DNA from: Nocardia mikamii NBRC 108933
GTDB taxonomy: Bacteria; Actinomycetota; Actinomycetes; Mycobacteriales; Mycobacteriaceae
Direction of reading: 5' to 3'
DNA length: 64,000 nucleotides
Assembly (NCBI RefSeq): GCF_001613505.1
Contig: NZ_BDCM01000012.1
Coordinates: 620,001 to 684,000 of the forward strand
Shown: positions 40,644 through 50,150 of the stretch, piece after piece
Layout of the letters: each line of letters opens with the position of its first letter
Numbering within the stretch: the first letter of the stretch is position 1
The notes under the pieces: model-generated
Databases searched by the model: none
What the model saw: the letters and a program-made list of their open reading frames with translations, nothing else
Told to the model about the DNA's origin: nothing
Translations under genes and position numbers: made by a program

Positions 40644-42677
40644 TCATCGCGACTCCGGTTCGCCGGGATCGGCGATGACGAGGTCGACACCCAGACCTGC
40701 GGCGATATCACGGCCGCTGACGGCGAGTTTGCGCACATCGTCGGGGCGCATGCCGGTGCGTAGCGCTGCATCCAGGAGTCGTGCGATGCGGTGAGCCGGG
40801 TCGGCCTGCAACGCCGCCTCGAACGCGACACCGGCCAGCGGTCCATCGCCGCGGGTGTAGGCGCTGTAGCCGAAGAGGGTGGCCAGCTCGGCCCGGTCGG
40901 GGCCGGTGAGGCTGCGGCAGGCGCGAGACCACAGCGCCTCGGCCGCCGCGGCGTGAGCACCCAGTGCCACCGCGAACAGGGAATCACGCACCGCGGTGTC
41001 GCGCACGGCGACGGCCAGATCCGCGAGTTCGCGTGGATCGAGATCATCGCCCGATTCGACCGTGCTGATCTGCCACAACACCATGTCCAGGGCCGCGCGG
41101 CTGTAGGAGCGCGGCTCCCCGGCGCGCAGTGCGCGCCGGAACCGCTGCCTGGCGGCCTCCGCGGCGTTGCCGATCGCCGCGTCGACCTGGACACGCAGCG
41201 GTGTGTTCTCTGCCACCGCGGCGGTGAGCTCGGTGCGCGAGCCGCGGATGGGACGGCCGTCGAGAACCTGCGCGAGCGCGACCGGTGAGGCCGCCGGATC
41301 CGCTTGCGTACCGGCACTGCCGGTATCGAGCACGCTCCACCAGTCGGCGCCCGGGGTGATTTCGCCCACGGCCCATGCCTCCGCGAGAAGCACGTCCTGG
41401 CCCTGCAGCGCGCCGTCGAGCACCCGCACCAGCTCGCGGTGCCGGGCCGCGCGTCGCCCGGCCCGTCCCGCCCGCGGCGCCGTCGCACGATCGTCGACGA
41501 TCAGCGCCACCACACCGACGGCTTGCTCCTGCCCGCAGATGGCGGCCAGTTGCGCGGCCAGCCGCACCCACGCCCCGCATCCGGCCACATCGAGATCGTG
41601 CCGGGCCACCGCGCCGAGATAGACCGCGCCCGGATACTTCTGCGACCGCAGCAGCAGGCACGCCACCAGCGAACGCTGCGGGCGAAATCCCAGCAGTGCG
41701 GGCACGGCCGCGATGAACTCCGCCGGCGCGTTCATGGTCAACGCCTTCGCCGTCCACAGCTGTTCGGCGCCTTGTGCCCCCGCATGGTTCACCACGTCTT
41801 CGCCCCCCTCCCTGGACATGCCATCGCCGCCCGCGCCGGGCAAACCCGGTTCGGCCCCGCTCTCGAGACAATCCTTGCCGGGCGGTGTCGAACCGGGTCC
41901 GGGGATCTGGGCGTCCGCCACGCTTTCCGTGGGCTCCGGCGGCGTACCACCCTGCGGCGGCAGCGGTTTCGACCTATCACCACCGGGGTCCACCCTCTCG
42001 TCCGCGTTGTGCACAGCACCGCACTCCTCGTCATCGCTGTCGCTTCCGCGGATATCCGCACGTGGCCGCAACACCTGGGCGGCCTCACAACGCCCACGAC
42101 GCTCCCGCCCCGTCGAGTCGCCGCATCCGTATGCGGCGCCGACGCATTGGCGCACAGCCGCGCATCGGGTGCCGGCACACGTGTCTCGCGGCGCGTCCAC
42201 CCGTGTGTCCCTACGAAAAGCGCCGCAGTGCAACGAAACTGACCCCGCCCCGGCCGCCGGCCTGGTGCCCGTCGCTCCACCCGCCGCGCGAGTGCCTCCG
42301 ACCTGTGAGCGACAGATCCGGTTCGCGCGCGCGGCGGTGCGCCGCGAAGAAGGCGACGACACCGTGCCGCACTCACTGTCGGTAGCGGCGTCGTCCGCCA
42401 CGGCCTGCGCGGCTTCCGAAGCCTCCACCGCCTTCGGCACATGGCCCGCGGTGGCAGAGCGGCCCTCCCGGCCCGGCGTGCCCTCCCGCACCGCCGACTC
42501 GGGCGGGGGCGGGGTGCCGGGGCCGGTCACGACTCGTATCGTGTCCGCCTCCGGTGAGGCCGCGTCTGGATGCGCGGCAGCGCGCGAGGGCGAGGGCGAG
42601 GGCGAGGGCGTCCGCACGGCATCGGGGCGGTCGGTGCTGGGCAGGCTGGGGTCCGTGTGCGTGGTCATGGCATTCAC
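40644..42677 (-). CDS. DUF4192 domain protein, start uncertain
   Basis: The C-terminal ~365 residues are the DUF4192 domain, starting near AEFIAAVPALLGFRPQRSLV (Rv2712c position). The frame stays open to ATG 42677, giving 677 residues. The extra ~290 N-terminal residues are Pro/Ser-rich and then contain nine cysteines with no known domain. Alternative starts are GTG 41795, which follows a strong AGGGAGGGGGG 8 bases upstream (383 residues), and ATG 41735. No other gene is supported in 41796-42677, so the long form cannot be excluded. Function unknown. Confidence 0.7.
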   Translation of the reverse strand: MNAMTTHTDPSLPSTDRPDAVRTPSPSPSPSRAAAHPDAASPEADTIRVVTGPGTPPPPESAVREGTPGREGRSATAGHVPKAVEASEAAQAVADDAATDSECGTVSSPSSRRTAARANRICRSQVGGTRAAGGATGTRPAAGAGSVSLHCGAFRRDTRVDAPRDTCAGTRCAAVRQCVGAAYGCGDSTGRERRGRCEAAQVLRPRADIRGSDSDDEECGAVHNADERVDPGGDRSKPLPPQGGTPPEPTESVADAQIPGPGSTPPGKDCLESGAEPGLPGAGGDGMSREGGEDVVNHAGAQGAEQLWTAKALTMNAPAEFIAAVPALLGFRPQRSLVACLLLRSQKYPGAVYLGAVARHDLDVAGCGAWVRLAAQLAAICGQEQAVGVVALIVDDRATAPRAGRAGRRAARHRELVRVLDGALQGQDVLLAEAWAVGEITPGADWWSVLDTGSAGTQADPAASPVALAQVLDGRPIRGSRTELTAAVAENTPLRVQVDAAIGNAAEAARQRFRRALRAGEPRSYSRAALDMVLWQISTVESGDDLDPRELADLAVAVRDTAVRDSLFAVALGAHAAAAEALWSRACRSLTGPDRAELATLFGYSAYTRGDGPLAGVAFEAALQADPAHRIARLLDAALRTGMRPDDVRKLAVSGRDIAAGLGVDLVIADPGEPESR

Positions 42678-42844
42678 CCTGCCCGGGCATCACCACAGGC
42701 CCACCGGGCTGAGCTGGGCTTTCATTTCGTCTGGGGAGCCCGCCGAGAACTGGGGATCGCGGCCGCGACACGCGGTGGAACCGGGCGAGGATGTCGGTGG
42801 CTGCTGTTACGGTTGCGCCGGGGAGAGCACAGTCGCCAGAGGGC

Positions 42845-43558
42845 TCAGCGGGCGCGGACCTTGGCGACCGAGGCCGTGAAGACCTGGTCGAGGCCGGTCG
42901 TATCCGGTGCGGCGGCACCGAAAGTCATTGCCGTGGTTTCGATTCGGATGTCACCGACCTGCCCGAGCAGCGTGCGCAGGGCTGGATCGGCGGAGGTGCC
43001 GGGCGGAGCGCCGGTCACCGTCCGGCCGAAGGCCAGGGTCTCGTCGGCATCGACCGGCGGGGGCGGCAGGAGCCGCGTGCTGATCGTGCGATCGATCGCG
43101 GCGTGCCGGGCGTGCACCGTGGGGCAGCGCGAAAGCTGGTCTCCCAGAGAGGACAACGGCTCGTTCGTACGGCTCAGCACCACGGTGATCGTGGCTCGGG
43201 TCCGGTCGTCGGTCCCGACCGTCGCCGCGATCCCGGTGGGATCGGGCGGGGCGGGTGCGCAGCCGGGCGGATCGATCTGCGCCCCCGGCGGAATCGCGGT
43301 GAGGTCCGCGGCCGCCGCCGCGGCGCGATCACCGGAGGCGACGACGGTGGTATATCCCGCCGGGAATCGGTCCTGACCGGGCAGCATCGCCGTCAGATCG
43401 CCGTCGATATGCCGGGTGACCACGCTCTGCCGCATCGCCGTCGGATGCCCCGACACCGTGGAACCGCACGCGGCGAGCAGACAACTCAAGGCCGCGTACC
43501 CGACGGTGTGGCCGAACCCGCGGCGCTTCCGCGAGGCCGGCGGATTCGGGACGCTCAC
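42845..43558 (-). CDS. lipoprotein, DUF5642-like
   Basis: A 237-residue exported lipoprotein. The signal ends in LSCLLAAC (lipobox LAAC, Cys at about 31), so the mature protein is anchored to the outer face of the membrane. The outer domain, with FPAGYTTVVASGDRAAAA and several Cys, resembles DUF5642 and PknH-like sensor domains. The assignment to a family is tentative. Divergent from the PAC2 gene. Confidence 0.75.
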   Translation of the reverse strand: MSVPNPPASRKRRGFGHTVGYAALSCLLAACGSTVSGHPTAMRQSVVTRHIDGDLTAMLPGQDRFPAGYTTVVASGDRAAAAAADLTAIPPGAQIDPPGCAPAPPDPTGIAATVGTDDRTRATITVVLSRTNEPLSSLGDQLSRCPTVHARHAAIDRTISTRLLPPPPVDADETLAFGRTVTGAPPGTSADPALRTLLGQVGDIRIETTAMTFGAAAPDTTGLDQVFTASVAKVRAR

Positions 43559-43880
43559 TCCCCCACTATGGCCGATGCCGCCGTCCCTGCGAATCTGCCA
43601 CGCCGACCCGGCGGGAATACCCGGCGCCGATCCGGAGTTGTGTTCTCCGGTAGGGCATGAGCGTGGCCTACCTCCGCCGGGTACGCTCCGCGACCGCTAC
43701 TCTGCGGGGGTTACATCCCCCGGTGGACCGGCGGTTTCCGTCGGATGTCACCGCCCGCACGCCGACCGGTACGCGACACCCCCGCGCGTATCCTGGACGG
43801 TGGCGAGGTGGCGAGATCCGGCACCGGACCACTACTGAAAACGACTGAGGCGGACAGGGCTTGACCAGGGAGTTTGGCAA
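43559..43880. other. 322-base intergenic region, divergent lipoprotein and PAC2
   Basis: Contains candidate plus-strand -10 boxes TACTCT (about 43698) and TATCCT (about 43788) and a GC-rich hairpin GGGGG/CCCCC at 43706-43721. A 63-codon open frame at 43657-43848 lacks any support as a gene. Confidence 0.5.
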
Positions 43881-44813
43881 ATGAGCAGTATGTACGAGCT
43901 GGAGTTCCCCGCTCCGCAGCTGTCCTCGGCCGACGGCGAGGGTCCGGTGCTGGTGCACGGCCTGGAAGGTTTCACCGACGCGGGCCACGCGGTACGGCTG
44001 GCGACGACCCATCTGCGCGAAAGCCTCGAATCCGAGCTCGTCGCCTCGTTCGACGTCGACGAATTGCTCGACTATCGCTCGCGGCGGCCGCTGATGACCT
44101 TCAAGACCGACCATTTCTCGGACTACGCCGATCCGGAACTGAACCTGTGGGCGCTGCGCGACACCGCCGGTACCCCGTTCCTGCTGCTGTCCGGCATCGA
44201 ACCGGACCTGCGCTGGGAGAAGTTCGTGACGGCCGTGCGCCTGCTGGCCGAACAGCTCGGCGTGCGCCGCAGCATCGGCCTGAGCGCCATCCCGATGGCG
44301 ATTCCGCACACCCGCCCGCTGGGTATCACCGCCCACGCCAGCGACCGCGATCTGATCGGTGAACATCAGCGCTGGCCCGGCGAGCTGCAGGTGCCGGGCA
44401 GCGCGTCGTCGCTGCTGGAGTACCGCATGGGACAGCACGGTCACGAATCCATCGGATTCTCGGTGCACGTCCCGCACTATCTGGCGCAGACCGCGTATCC
44501 GGAGGCCGCGCAGACGCTGCTCGAGAACGTCGCCGACAACGCCGGCCTGGAACTTCCGCTGGCGGCGCTCGGTGAAGCCGCGGCCCGCGTACGCGAACAG
44601 GTCAACGAGCACATCGCCGGAAATGCCGAGGTGGAGACGGTCGTCCAGGCGCTCGAGCGTCAGTACGACAGCTTCGTCACCGCGCAGGAGCGCCGCTCCA
44701 GCCTGCTCGCCGGAGAGGCCGACCTGCCGACCGGTGAGGAACTGGGCGCGGAGTTCGAGCGCTTCCTCGCCGAGCAGACCGAATTCGGCGACGGCGACGA
44801 ACCCCGGGACTGA
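43881..44813 (+). CDS. PAC2 family protein
   Basis: A 310-residue protein of the PAC2 (proteasome assembly chaperone 2-like) family, with PVLVHGLEGFTDAGHAV near the start, FLLLSGIEPDLRW and SIGFSVHVPHYLAQ, and a helical C-terminus. It corresponds to Rv2714 by position. A GGGAG site precedes ATG 43881. In actinobacteria the role of the family is not settled. A terminator follows. Confidence 0.9.
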   Translation: MSSMYELEFPAPQLSSADGEGPVLVHGLEGFTDAGHAVRLATTHLRESLESELVASFDVDELLDYRSRRPLMTFKTDHFSDYADPELNLWALRDTAGTPFLLLSGIEPDLRWEKFVTAVRLLAEQLGVRRSIGLSAIPMAIPHTRPLGITAHASDRDLIGEHQRWPGELQVPGSASSLLEYRMGQHGHESIGFSVHVPHYLAQTAYPEAAQTLLENVADNAGLELPLAALGEAAARVREQVNEHIAGNAEVETVVQALERQYDSFVTAQERRSSLLAGEADLPTGEELGAEFERFLAEQTEFGDGDEPRD

Positions 44814-44823
44814 CCCGCACCCC

Positions 44824-44865
44824 ATCGCCCGGCGCGCACGGCTCACCGCCGTGCCGCCGGGCGAT
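44824..44865 (+). terminator. terminator after PAC2 gene
   Basis: ATCGCCCGGC (44824-44833) pairs with GCCGGGCGAT (44856-44865). A second stem CACGG/CCGTG sits inside. It starts 11 bases after the stop. Confidence 0.75.
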
Positions 44866-44903
44866 GCGGTACCCGCGACGGTTCGTCGGTAACGTGGACG
44901 CAC

Positions 44904-47411
44904 GTGCAGCTGTCCGAACTGGTTCCCGACCGTGCCGTGCCCGACGTGGATGCCGACTGGCTGTACGAAACCTTCGCCGAATGGGCCTCCGCCCAGGGGC
45001 TGACGCTGTATCCGGCGCAGGAAGAGGCGTTGATCGAGCTGATGACCGGCGCGAACGTCATCCTCGCCACACCCACCGGCTCGGGAAAATCGATGGTCGC
45101 CGTCGGCGCGCACTTCGCCGCGTTGAACCGGGGTGAGCGCAGCTACTACACCGCGCCGATCAAGGCACTGGTCAGCGAGAAGTTCTTCGCGTTGTGCGAG
45201 GTGTTCGGCGCCGACAAGGTCGGCATGGTCACCGGCGACGCCGCGGTGAATCCGACGGCCCCCATTATCTGCGCCACCGCCGAGATCCTCGCGAATCTCG
45301 CGCTGCGGGAGGGCGCGGACGCCGATATCGGCCAGGTGGTGATGGACGAATTCCATTTCTACGCCGATCCCGATCGCGGCTGGGCCTGGCAGGTGCCGCT
45401 GCTGGAACTGCCGCGCGCCCAATTCCTGCTGATGTCGGCCACTTTGGGTGAGGTGGACCATTTCGCGCGGGATCTGGAACGGCGCACCGGACGACCCACC
45501 GCGATCGTCACCGGGTCCGAGCGCCCGGTGCCGCTGCTGTTCTCCTATGTCCGCACCCCCATCACGGAAACCTTGGAAGACCTGGTGACCACCAGCCAGG
45601 CCCCGGTCTACGTCGTGCACTTCACCCAGGCCGCCGCATTGGAGCGCGCCCAGGCGCTGACGAGTGTGAACTTCGCGTCCAAGGCGGAGAAGGACGCGAT
45701 CGCCCAGGCGCTGGGTGGTTTCCGGTTCGCGACCGGCTTCGGCAAAACACTGTCACGGCTGATCCGCCACGGCATCGGCGTCCATCACGCCGGGATGTTG
45801 CCGAAGTACCGGCGTCTGGTGGAGCGGCTGGCCCAGGACGGGCTGCTGAAGGTCGTCTGCGGCACCGACACCCTCGGCGTGGGCATCAACGTGCCGATCC
45901 GCACGGTGCTGCTCACCGGGTTGACGAAATTCGACGGGGTGCGCACCCGGCGTTTGAAGGCGCGCGAATTCCATCAGATCGCGGGCCGGGCCGGGCGCGC
46001 CGGATACGACACCGTCGGCACCGTGGTGGTCCAGGCGCCCGAGCACGAAGTGGAGAACGCCCGGCTGGTCGCCAAGGCCGGCGACGATCCGAAGAAGCTG
46101 CGCAAAATCCAGCGGCGTAAACCGCCGGAGGGTTTCGTGTCCTGGTCCGAGGACACCTTCGACCGGCTCGTCGCCGCACAGCCGGAACCGATGGTGTCGC
46201 GGTTCCGGGTCACCAATTCGATGCTGCTCAATGTCATCGCCCGGCCCGGTAACTGCTTCGACGCGATGCGTCATCTGCTCGAGGACAATCACGAACCCCG
46301 GCCTGCGCAGCGCAAACACATCCTGAAGGCGATCCGGCTCTACCGCGCGCTGCGCGATGCGGGAGTGGTCCAGCAACTCGACGAACCGGATGCCACCGGC
46401 CGCCGGGCCCGGCTCACCGTCGACCTGCAGCGCGACTTCGCGCTCGACCAGCCGCTGTCGCCGTTCGCGCTGGCCGCGCTGGAGCTGCTTGACAAGTCGG
46501 CTCCCAGCTACACACTGGATGTGGTGTCGATCATCGAATCCACACTGGAGGATCCGCGCCAGTTGCTGCTCGCCCAGCAGCACCGGGCGCGGGGCGCGGC
46601 GATCGCCGAGATGAAGGCCGACGGCATCGAATACGACGAGCGCATGGAGCTGATCGAGGAGATCACCTGGACGAAACCGCTGGCCGAGCTGATCGAACCG
46701 GCCTTCGAAACCTATCGCGCCGGCCATCCGTGGGTCTCGGAATTCACCCCCTCCCCCAAGGCCGTGGTGCGCGAAATGATCGAGCGCTCACTGACTTTCG
46801 CCGAACTGGTGTCCCAGTACGAGCTGGCGCGCTCGGAGGGCCTGGTGCTGCGCTATCTCGCCGACGCCTATCGCGCACTACGCCGGACCGTCCCCGAGTC
46901 GGCGCGCACCGAGGAACTCGAGGACATCACCGAATGGCTGGGTGAGCTTGTCCGCCAAGTCGATTCGAGCCTGCTCGACGAATGGGAACAACTCACCAAT
47001 CCGGGCGCCGAGACCGACGACGATCAACTCGCCTTCGGCGCCGACACCGTGCGGCCGATCACCGCGAACGAACGCGCGTTCCGGGTCATGGTGCGCAACA
47101 GTATGTTTCGCCGGGTCGAGCTGGCCGCCCGGCAGCGCTGGGACGAACTCGCCGAATTCGACGACGGTCCGGACTGGGCCGACGATCTGGCCCCGTACTT
47201 CGACGAATACGGCGCGATCGGCACCGGCCCGGACGCGCGCGGCCCGGCCCTGTTCGCCGTGGAGACCCGACCGGGCTTCTGGCGAGTGCGCCAGGTGCTC
47301 GACGACCCGGCCGGTGATCACGGCTGGGCGCTCGAGGCCGTCGTCGATCTGGCCGAATCCGATGCCGCCGGCGAGGTGGTCTTCGACGAGATGACGGTGC
47401 GTGCCGGATGA
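44904..47411 (+). CDS. DEAD/DEAH helicase with DUF3516 domain
   Basis: An 835-residue Ski2-like helicase. Walker A is TPTGSGKS (near 57), motif II DEFHFY, motif III SATLGEV, motif VI HQIAGRAGRAG, followed by a C-terminal DUF3516 region (about 400-835). The helicase core resembles HelY (Rv2092c) but the C-terminus is the DUF3516 type, which in actinobacteria is a separate branch. It probably acts on RNA or DNA duplexes. TAACGT lies 8 bases before GTG 44904. Its stop overlaps a tiny open frame (ATGA). Confidence 0.92.
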   Translation: MQLSELVPDRAVPDVDADWLYETFAEWASAQGLTLYPAQEEALIELMTGANVILATPTGSGKSMVAVGAHFAALNRGERSYYTAPIKALVSEKFFALCEVFGADKVGMVTGDAAVNPTAPIICATAEILANLALREGADADIGQVVMDEFHFYADPDRGWAWQVPLLELPRAQFLLMSATLGEVDHFARDLERRTGRPTAIVTGSERPVPLLFSYVRTPITETLEDLVTTSQAPVYVVHFTQAAALERAQALTSVNFASKAEKDAIAQALGGFRFATGFGKTLSRLIRHGIGVHHAGMLPKYRRLVERLAQDGLLKVVCGTDTLGVGINVPIRTVLLTGLTKFDGVRTRRLKAREFHQIAGRAGRAGYDTVGTVVVQAPEHEVENARLVAKAGDDPKKLRKIQRRKPPEGFVSWSEDTFDRLVAAQPEPMVSRFRVTNSMLLNVIARPGNCFDAMRHLLEDNHEPRPAQRKHILKAIRLYRALRDAGVVQQLDEPDATGRRARLTVDLQRDFALDQPLSPFALAALELLDKSAPSYTLDVVSIIESTLEDPRQLLLAQQHRARGAAIAEMKADGIEYDERMELIEEITWTKPLAELIEPAFETYRAGHPWVSEFTPSPKAVVREMIERSLTFAELVSQYELARSEGLVLRYLADAYRALRRTVPESARTEELEDITEWLGELVRQVDSSLLDEWEQLTNPGAETDDDQLAFGADTVRPITANERAFRVMVRNSMFRRVELAARQRWDELAEFDDGPDWADDLAPYFDEYGAIGTGPDARGPALFAVETRPGFWRVRQVLDDPAGDHGWALEAVVDLAESDAAGEVVFDEMTVRAG

Positions 47412-47494
47412 GCACGATCGTCCTCGACCTCCGCCGCGATCCCGCCACGACGCTCGTACGCCGCCGAAAACCCGGTGCCGACGCGCTGATCTGA
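47408..47494 (+). CDS. possible 28-residue peptide
   Basis: The frame MSTIVLDLRRDPATTLVRRR and eight more residues begins inside the DUF3516 helicase stop (ATGA), so ribosomes could restart on it. It is basic and too short for family recognition. No homologue can be named. It may be noise; see findings. Confidence 0.25.
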   Translation: MSTIVLDLRRDPATTLVRRRKPGADALI

Positions 47495-47644
47495 TCCGGC
47501 CACCGTCCCCGGTGCGGGCCCCGCTCACTCGAGCGTGATCAAGCCGACCCTCGTTCCGGTTCGTTTCCCGTGCCCTCGCGCTGATACTCTCTCGCTCGCT
47601 GCCTGCAGCGGGAGGCTGCCCAGAAGAAAGAGAGTTCCCTTAGA

Positions 47645-48760
47645 TTGACCGGTACAAACGCGCCCGAGTCGCCCTGTCTCGTCATCGACCTCGATCGGGT
47701 GCGCGGCAACTTCCACGCTTTCCGTGCGGCCTTCCCGTCGGCACGAATTCGCTTCGCTGTCAAAGCATCTCCGATGCCGGAGATCATCCGGCTGCTCGAT
47801 TGCGAGGGCGCCGAATTCGACGTCGCCAGTATCGGCGAGATCGAGATGTGTGTGGCGCTGGGCGTCGACCCGGCAGCGCTGTGCTACGGCAACCCGATCA
47901 AGAAGGCCGCCCACATCGCCGCCGCCTACGCCGCGGGCGTCCGCCGGTTCGCCTTCGACACCGAGGACGACTTGGAGCGGATCGCCGAACTCGCGCCGGG
48001 CTCGGAGGTGGAGTGCCGGTTCCTGGCCTCGGCGCCGCAGTCACAGACCCCGTTCGGCACCAAATTCGGCTGCGCGCCCGGTGAGGCGGTGCGACTGCTG
48101 GTGCGCGCCCGCGACCTGGGCCTGCGGGTGGCCGGCCCCTACTTCCACGTGGGCTCCCAGCAGCTGGATCCGGTGGCGTGGCAGATCGGCATCGAGCAGG
48201 CCGCGGCCATCACGGAAGCGCTGGCGGTCAAGGACATCCCGGTGGCGTCGGTGAATATCGGTGGGGGCCTGCCGATTTCGTACGCCGATCCGGCGCCGGA
48301 GCTGGCCGACCTGGGTGTCGTGATCGCCGAGTCGGCGACGCGGCACCTTCCCGAGCACACCGACCTGGTGGTGGAACCCGGCCGCGCCCTGGTGGGCAAT
48401 GCCGGTGTGATCCACGCCGAGGTCGTGAATGTGCGCATCGCGCCGGACGGGCGGCGCTGGGTGTATCTCGACATCGGCCGCTACAACGGTATGGCCGAGA
48501 CCGAGAACGAGTACATCGCCTACCGGATCGAAACCGACCGCGACGGTGACCCCGCCGACGAGGCGGTGATCGCGGGCCCGACCTGCGATGGAGACGATGT
48601 ACTGTATCAACGCACGCGAGTCCTTCTGCCGACCACGCTGCGAGCCGGTGATCCCGTTCGGATCCTCGATACCGGCGCTTATACGGCGAGCTATTCGTCG
48701 GTGTCCTTCAACGGTTTTCCGCCTTTGACTGTGCATGTCATCGGCGCTGAGCGAGAGTGA
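47645..48760 (+). CDS. ornithine-type decarboxylase (fold III PLP)
   Basis: A 371-residue PLP enzyme of the eukaryotic-type ornithine decarboxylase group. The PLP lysine is in RFAVKASP (near 39); HVGSQ, NIGGGLP and VVEPGRALVG bind PLP; the partner-chain loop GPTCDGDDVLY supplies the catalytic Cys. This fits ornithine (or lysine) decarboxylase, giving putrescine (or cadaverine). TTG 47645 is the most upstream start that gives the usual N-terminus. Its stop overlaps the next gene (GTGA). The following AdoMet decarboxylase fusion makes ornithine the likely substrate. Confidence 0.88.
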   Translation: MTGTNAPESPCLVIDLDRVRGNFHAFRAAFPSARIRFAVKASPMPEIIRLLDCEGAEFDVASIGEIEMCVALGVDPAALCYGNPIKKAAHIAAAYAAGVRRFAFDTEDDLERIAELAPGSEVECRFLASAPQSQTPFGTKFGCAPGEAVRLLVRARDLGLRVAGPYFHVGSQQLDPVAWQIGIEQAAAITEALAVKDIPVASVNIGGGLPISYADPAPELADLGVVIAESATRHLPEHTDLVVEPGRALVGNAGVIHAEVVNVRIAPDGRRWVYLDIGRYNGMAETENEYIAYRIETDRDGDPADEAVIAGPTCDGDDVLYQRTRVLLPTTLRAGDPVRILDTGAYTASYSSVSFNGFPPLTVHVIGAERE

Positions 48761-49986
48761 GTTTGCCCATGACGGCAGAATTCACCGGCTGGCACGTGCT
48801 GGCCGAGTTCGGTGGTGTCGACGTAGCCCTCTGCGACGATCTCGAACGACTCGAAACAGCGCTTCGACAATCGTTGCTCGCCGCGGGAGTGACGATCTGC
48901 GAGGTGGTGCACAAGAAGTTCGAGCCACACGGGGTGACGGTGCTGGCGCTGCTGTCGGAATCGCACGCGTCGATCCACACCTATCCGGAGTCCGGCGACA
49001 TCTTCGTCGACGTGTTCACCTGCGGCAGCATCGGCGCCGGCGCCACCAAGGCGGTCGAGTTGCTGCAGGATGCGCTGCAGCCGGAATCGGTGCACATGGA
49101 GGTCGTGCAGCGCGGGCATCACGCACGCCGGGTGCACGAGCCGGTCGGCGAGGGCCTGACGCGCGTCTGGGATCTGTCCGAGGTGATCGTCGATGCGCGA
49201 ACTCCGTTCCAGCACATGGTGATCGCGCGCACCGCGCAAGGTGTGTCGCTGTTCTCCGACGACGATCGGCAGTCCACCGAGTTCTCCCAGCTGACCTATC
49301 ACGAGGCGATGCTGGTCCCGGCCTACGCGCTGGCGGCCAAGCTCGACAACGTCCTCATCATCGGTTCCGGCGAGGGTGTGGCCAGCCAGATGTCGGTGGC
49401 CGCGGGCGCGACCCGGGTCGACCACGTCGATATCGACCGGATGGAGGTCGAGCTGTGCGCCCGGCATCTGCCCTACGGGTACACCCCGGCCGATCTGGAG
49501 GCCGCGGTCGGCGGTGACGGCGCGATCCGGATGCACTACGCCGACGGCTGGGATTTCCTGGCCGAGGCCGAATCCGCCGGTGTGCGCTACGACGTGATCG
49601 TCATCGACCTGCCCGACGAGCGGGTCGAGGACGCCCAGCACAACCGCCTCTACGAGGAGGAGTTCCTCACCCGATGTAAGGCGTTGCTGGCCGAGGGCGG
49701 CGTGCTGGCCGCTCAGGCCGGTTGCCCGACGATGTGGCGCAACGAGACGCTGAAGCGGTCGTGGCAGCGGTTCACCGATCTGTTCGACACCGTGGTGCCC
49801 TACGGCAGCGACGAGCACGAGTGGACGTTCCTGTTCGGTGTCGCCGAGCGGATCGACGATCCGGTCGCGGTGATGTGCGAGAAGCTGCCGAAGCTGCCCT
49901 ACCGTGCGGAGACTGTCGACGAACGCGCGCTGGTGCGCGGCGCCGTCGAACCGTACGCACTGCGGGAGATCGCCGCTCGCGCCTGA
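48757..49986 (+). CDS. S-adenosylmethionine decarboxylase-spermidine synthase fusion
   Basis: A 409-residue fusion of two polyamine enzymes. Residues 1-~120 are a prokaryotic class 1B AdoMet decarboxylase: ESHASIHTYPE holds the self-cleavage Ser69 (which becomes pyruvoyl) and His74; Cys89 is at the usual spacing (+20). Residues ~125-390 are an aminopropyltransferase with the nucleotide motif GSGEGV, VDHVDIDRMEVELC and DVIVIDLPDE. Fusion would pass decarboxylated AdoMet directly to transfer. GTG 48757 overlaps the decarboxylase stop; ATG 48769 also fits. Confidence 0.9.
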   Translation: MSLPMTAEFTGWHVLAEFGGVDVALCDDLERLETALRQSLLAAGVTICEVVHKKFEPHGVTVLALLSESHASIHTYPESGDIFVDVFTCGSIGAGATKAVELLQDALQPESVHMEVVQRGHHARRVHEPVGEGLTRVWDLSEVIVDARTPFQHMVIARTAQGVSLFSDDDRQSTEFSQLTYHEAMLVPAYALAAKLDNVLIIGSGEGVASQMSVAAGATRVDHVDIDRMEVELCARHLPYGYTPADLEAAVGGDGAIRMHYADGWDFLAEAESAGVRYDVIVIDLPDERVEDAQHNRLYEEEFLTRCKALLAEGGVLAAQAGCPTMWRNETLKRSWQRFTDLFDTVVPYGSDEHEWTFLFGVAERIDDPVAVMCEKLPKLPYRAETVDERALVRGAVEPYALREIAARA

Positions 49987-50041
49987 CCCGGCCGGCATGC
50001 ACCGCGCGGGGATCGTCTTGCGCGGCAATCGAATACGAGAA

Positions 50042-50073
50042 GGACCGCCCGGGACAACCGTCCCGGGCGGTCC
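50042..50073 (+). terminator. polyamine operon terminator
   Basis: A perfect 14-bp stem GGACCGCCCGGGAC / GTCCCGGGCGGTCC with an AACC loop, 56 bases after the fusion gene stop. Also usable by the convergent gene at 50151-50603. Confidence 0.85.
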
Positions 50074-50150
50074 GCGTCTCGGTAACCGGTGCCACCGAAC
50101 GGCCGCGCAGCCCCCTGGGCGTCTGACGCTCGGTGGACGACCACCGGCGC

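Noticed and set aside
41713..42879. 388-codon plus-strand frame over the DUF4192 5' region
   Set aside because: Its first part lies antisense to the conserved DUF4192 start and the product is Ser/Pro/Arg-rich without a domain.
43657..43848. 63-codon frame upstream of the PAC2 gene
   Set aside because: Arg/Thr-rich with no ribosome site or family feature, and it covers the likely PAC2 promoter.
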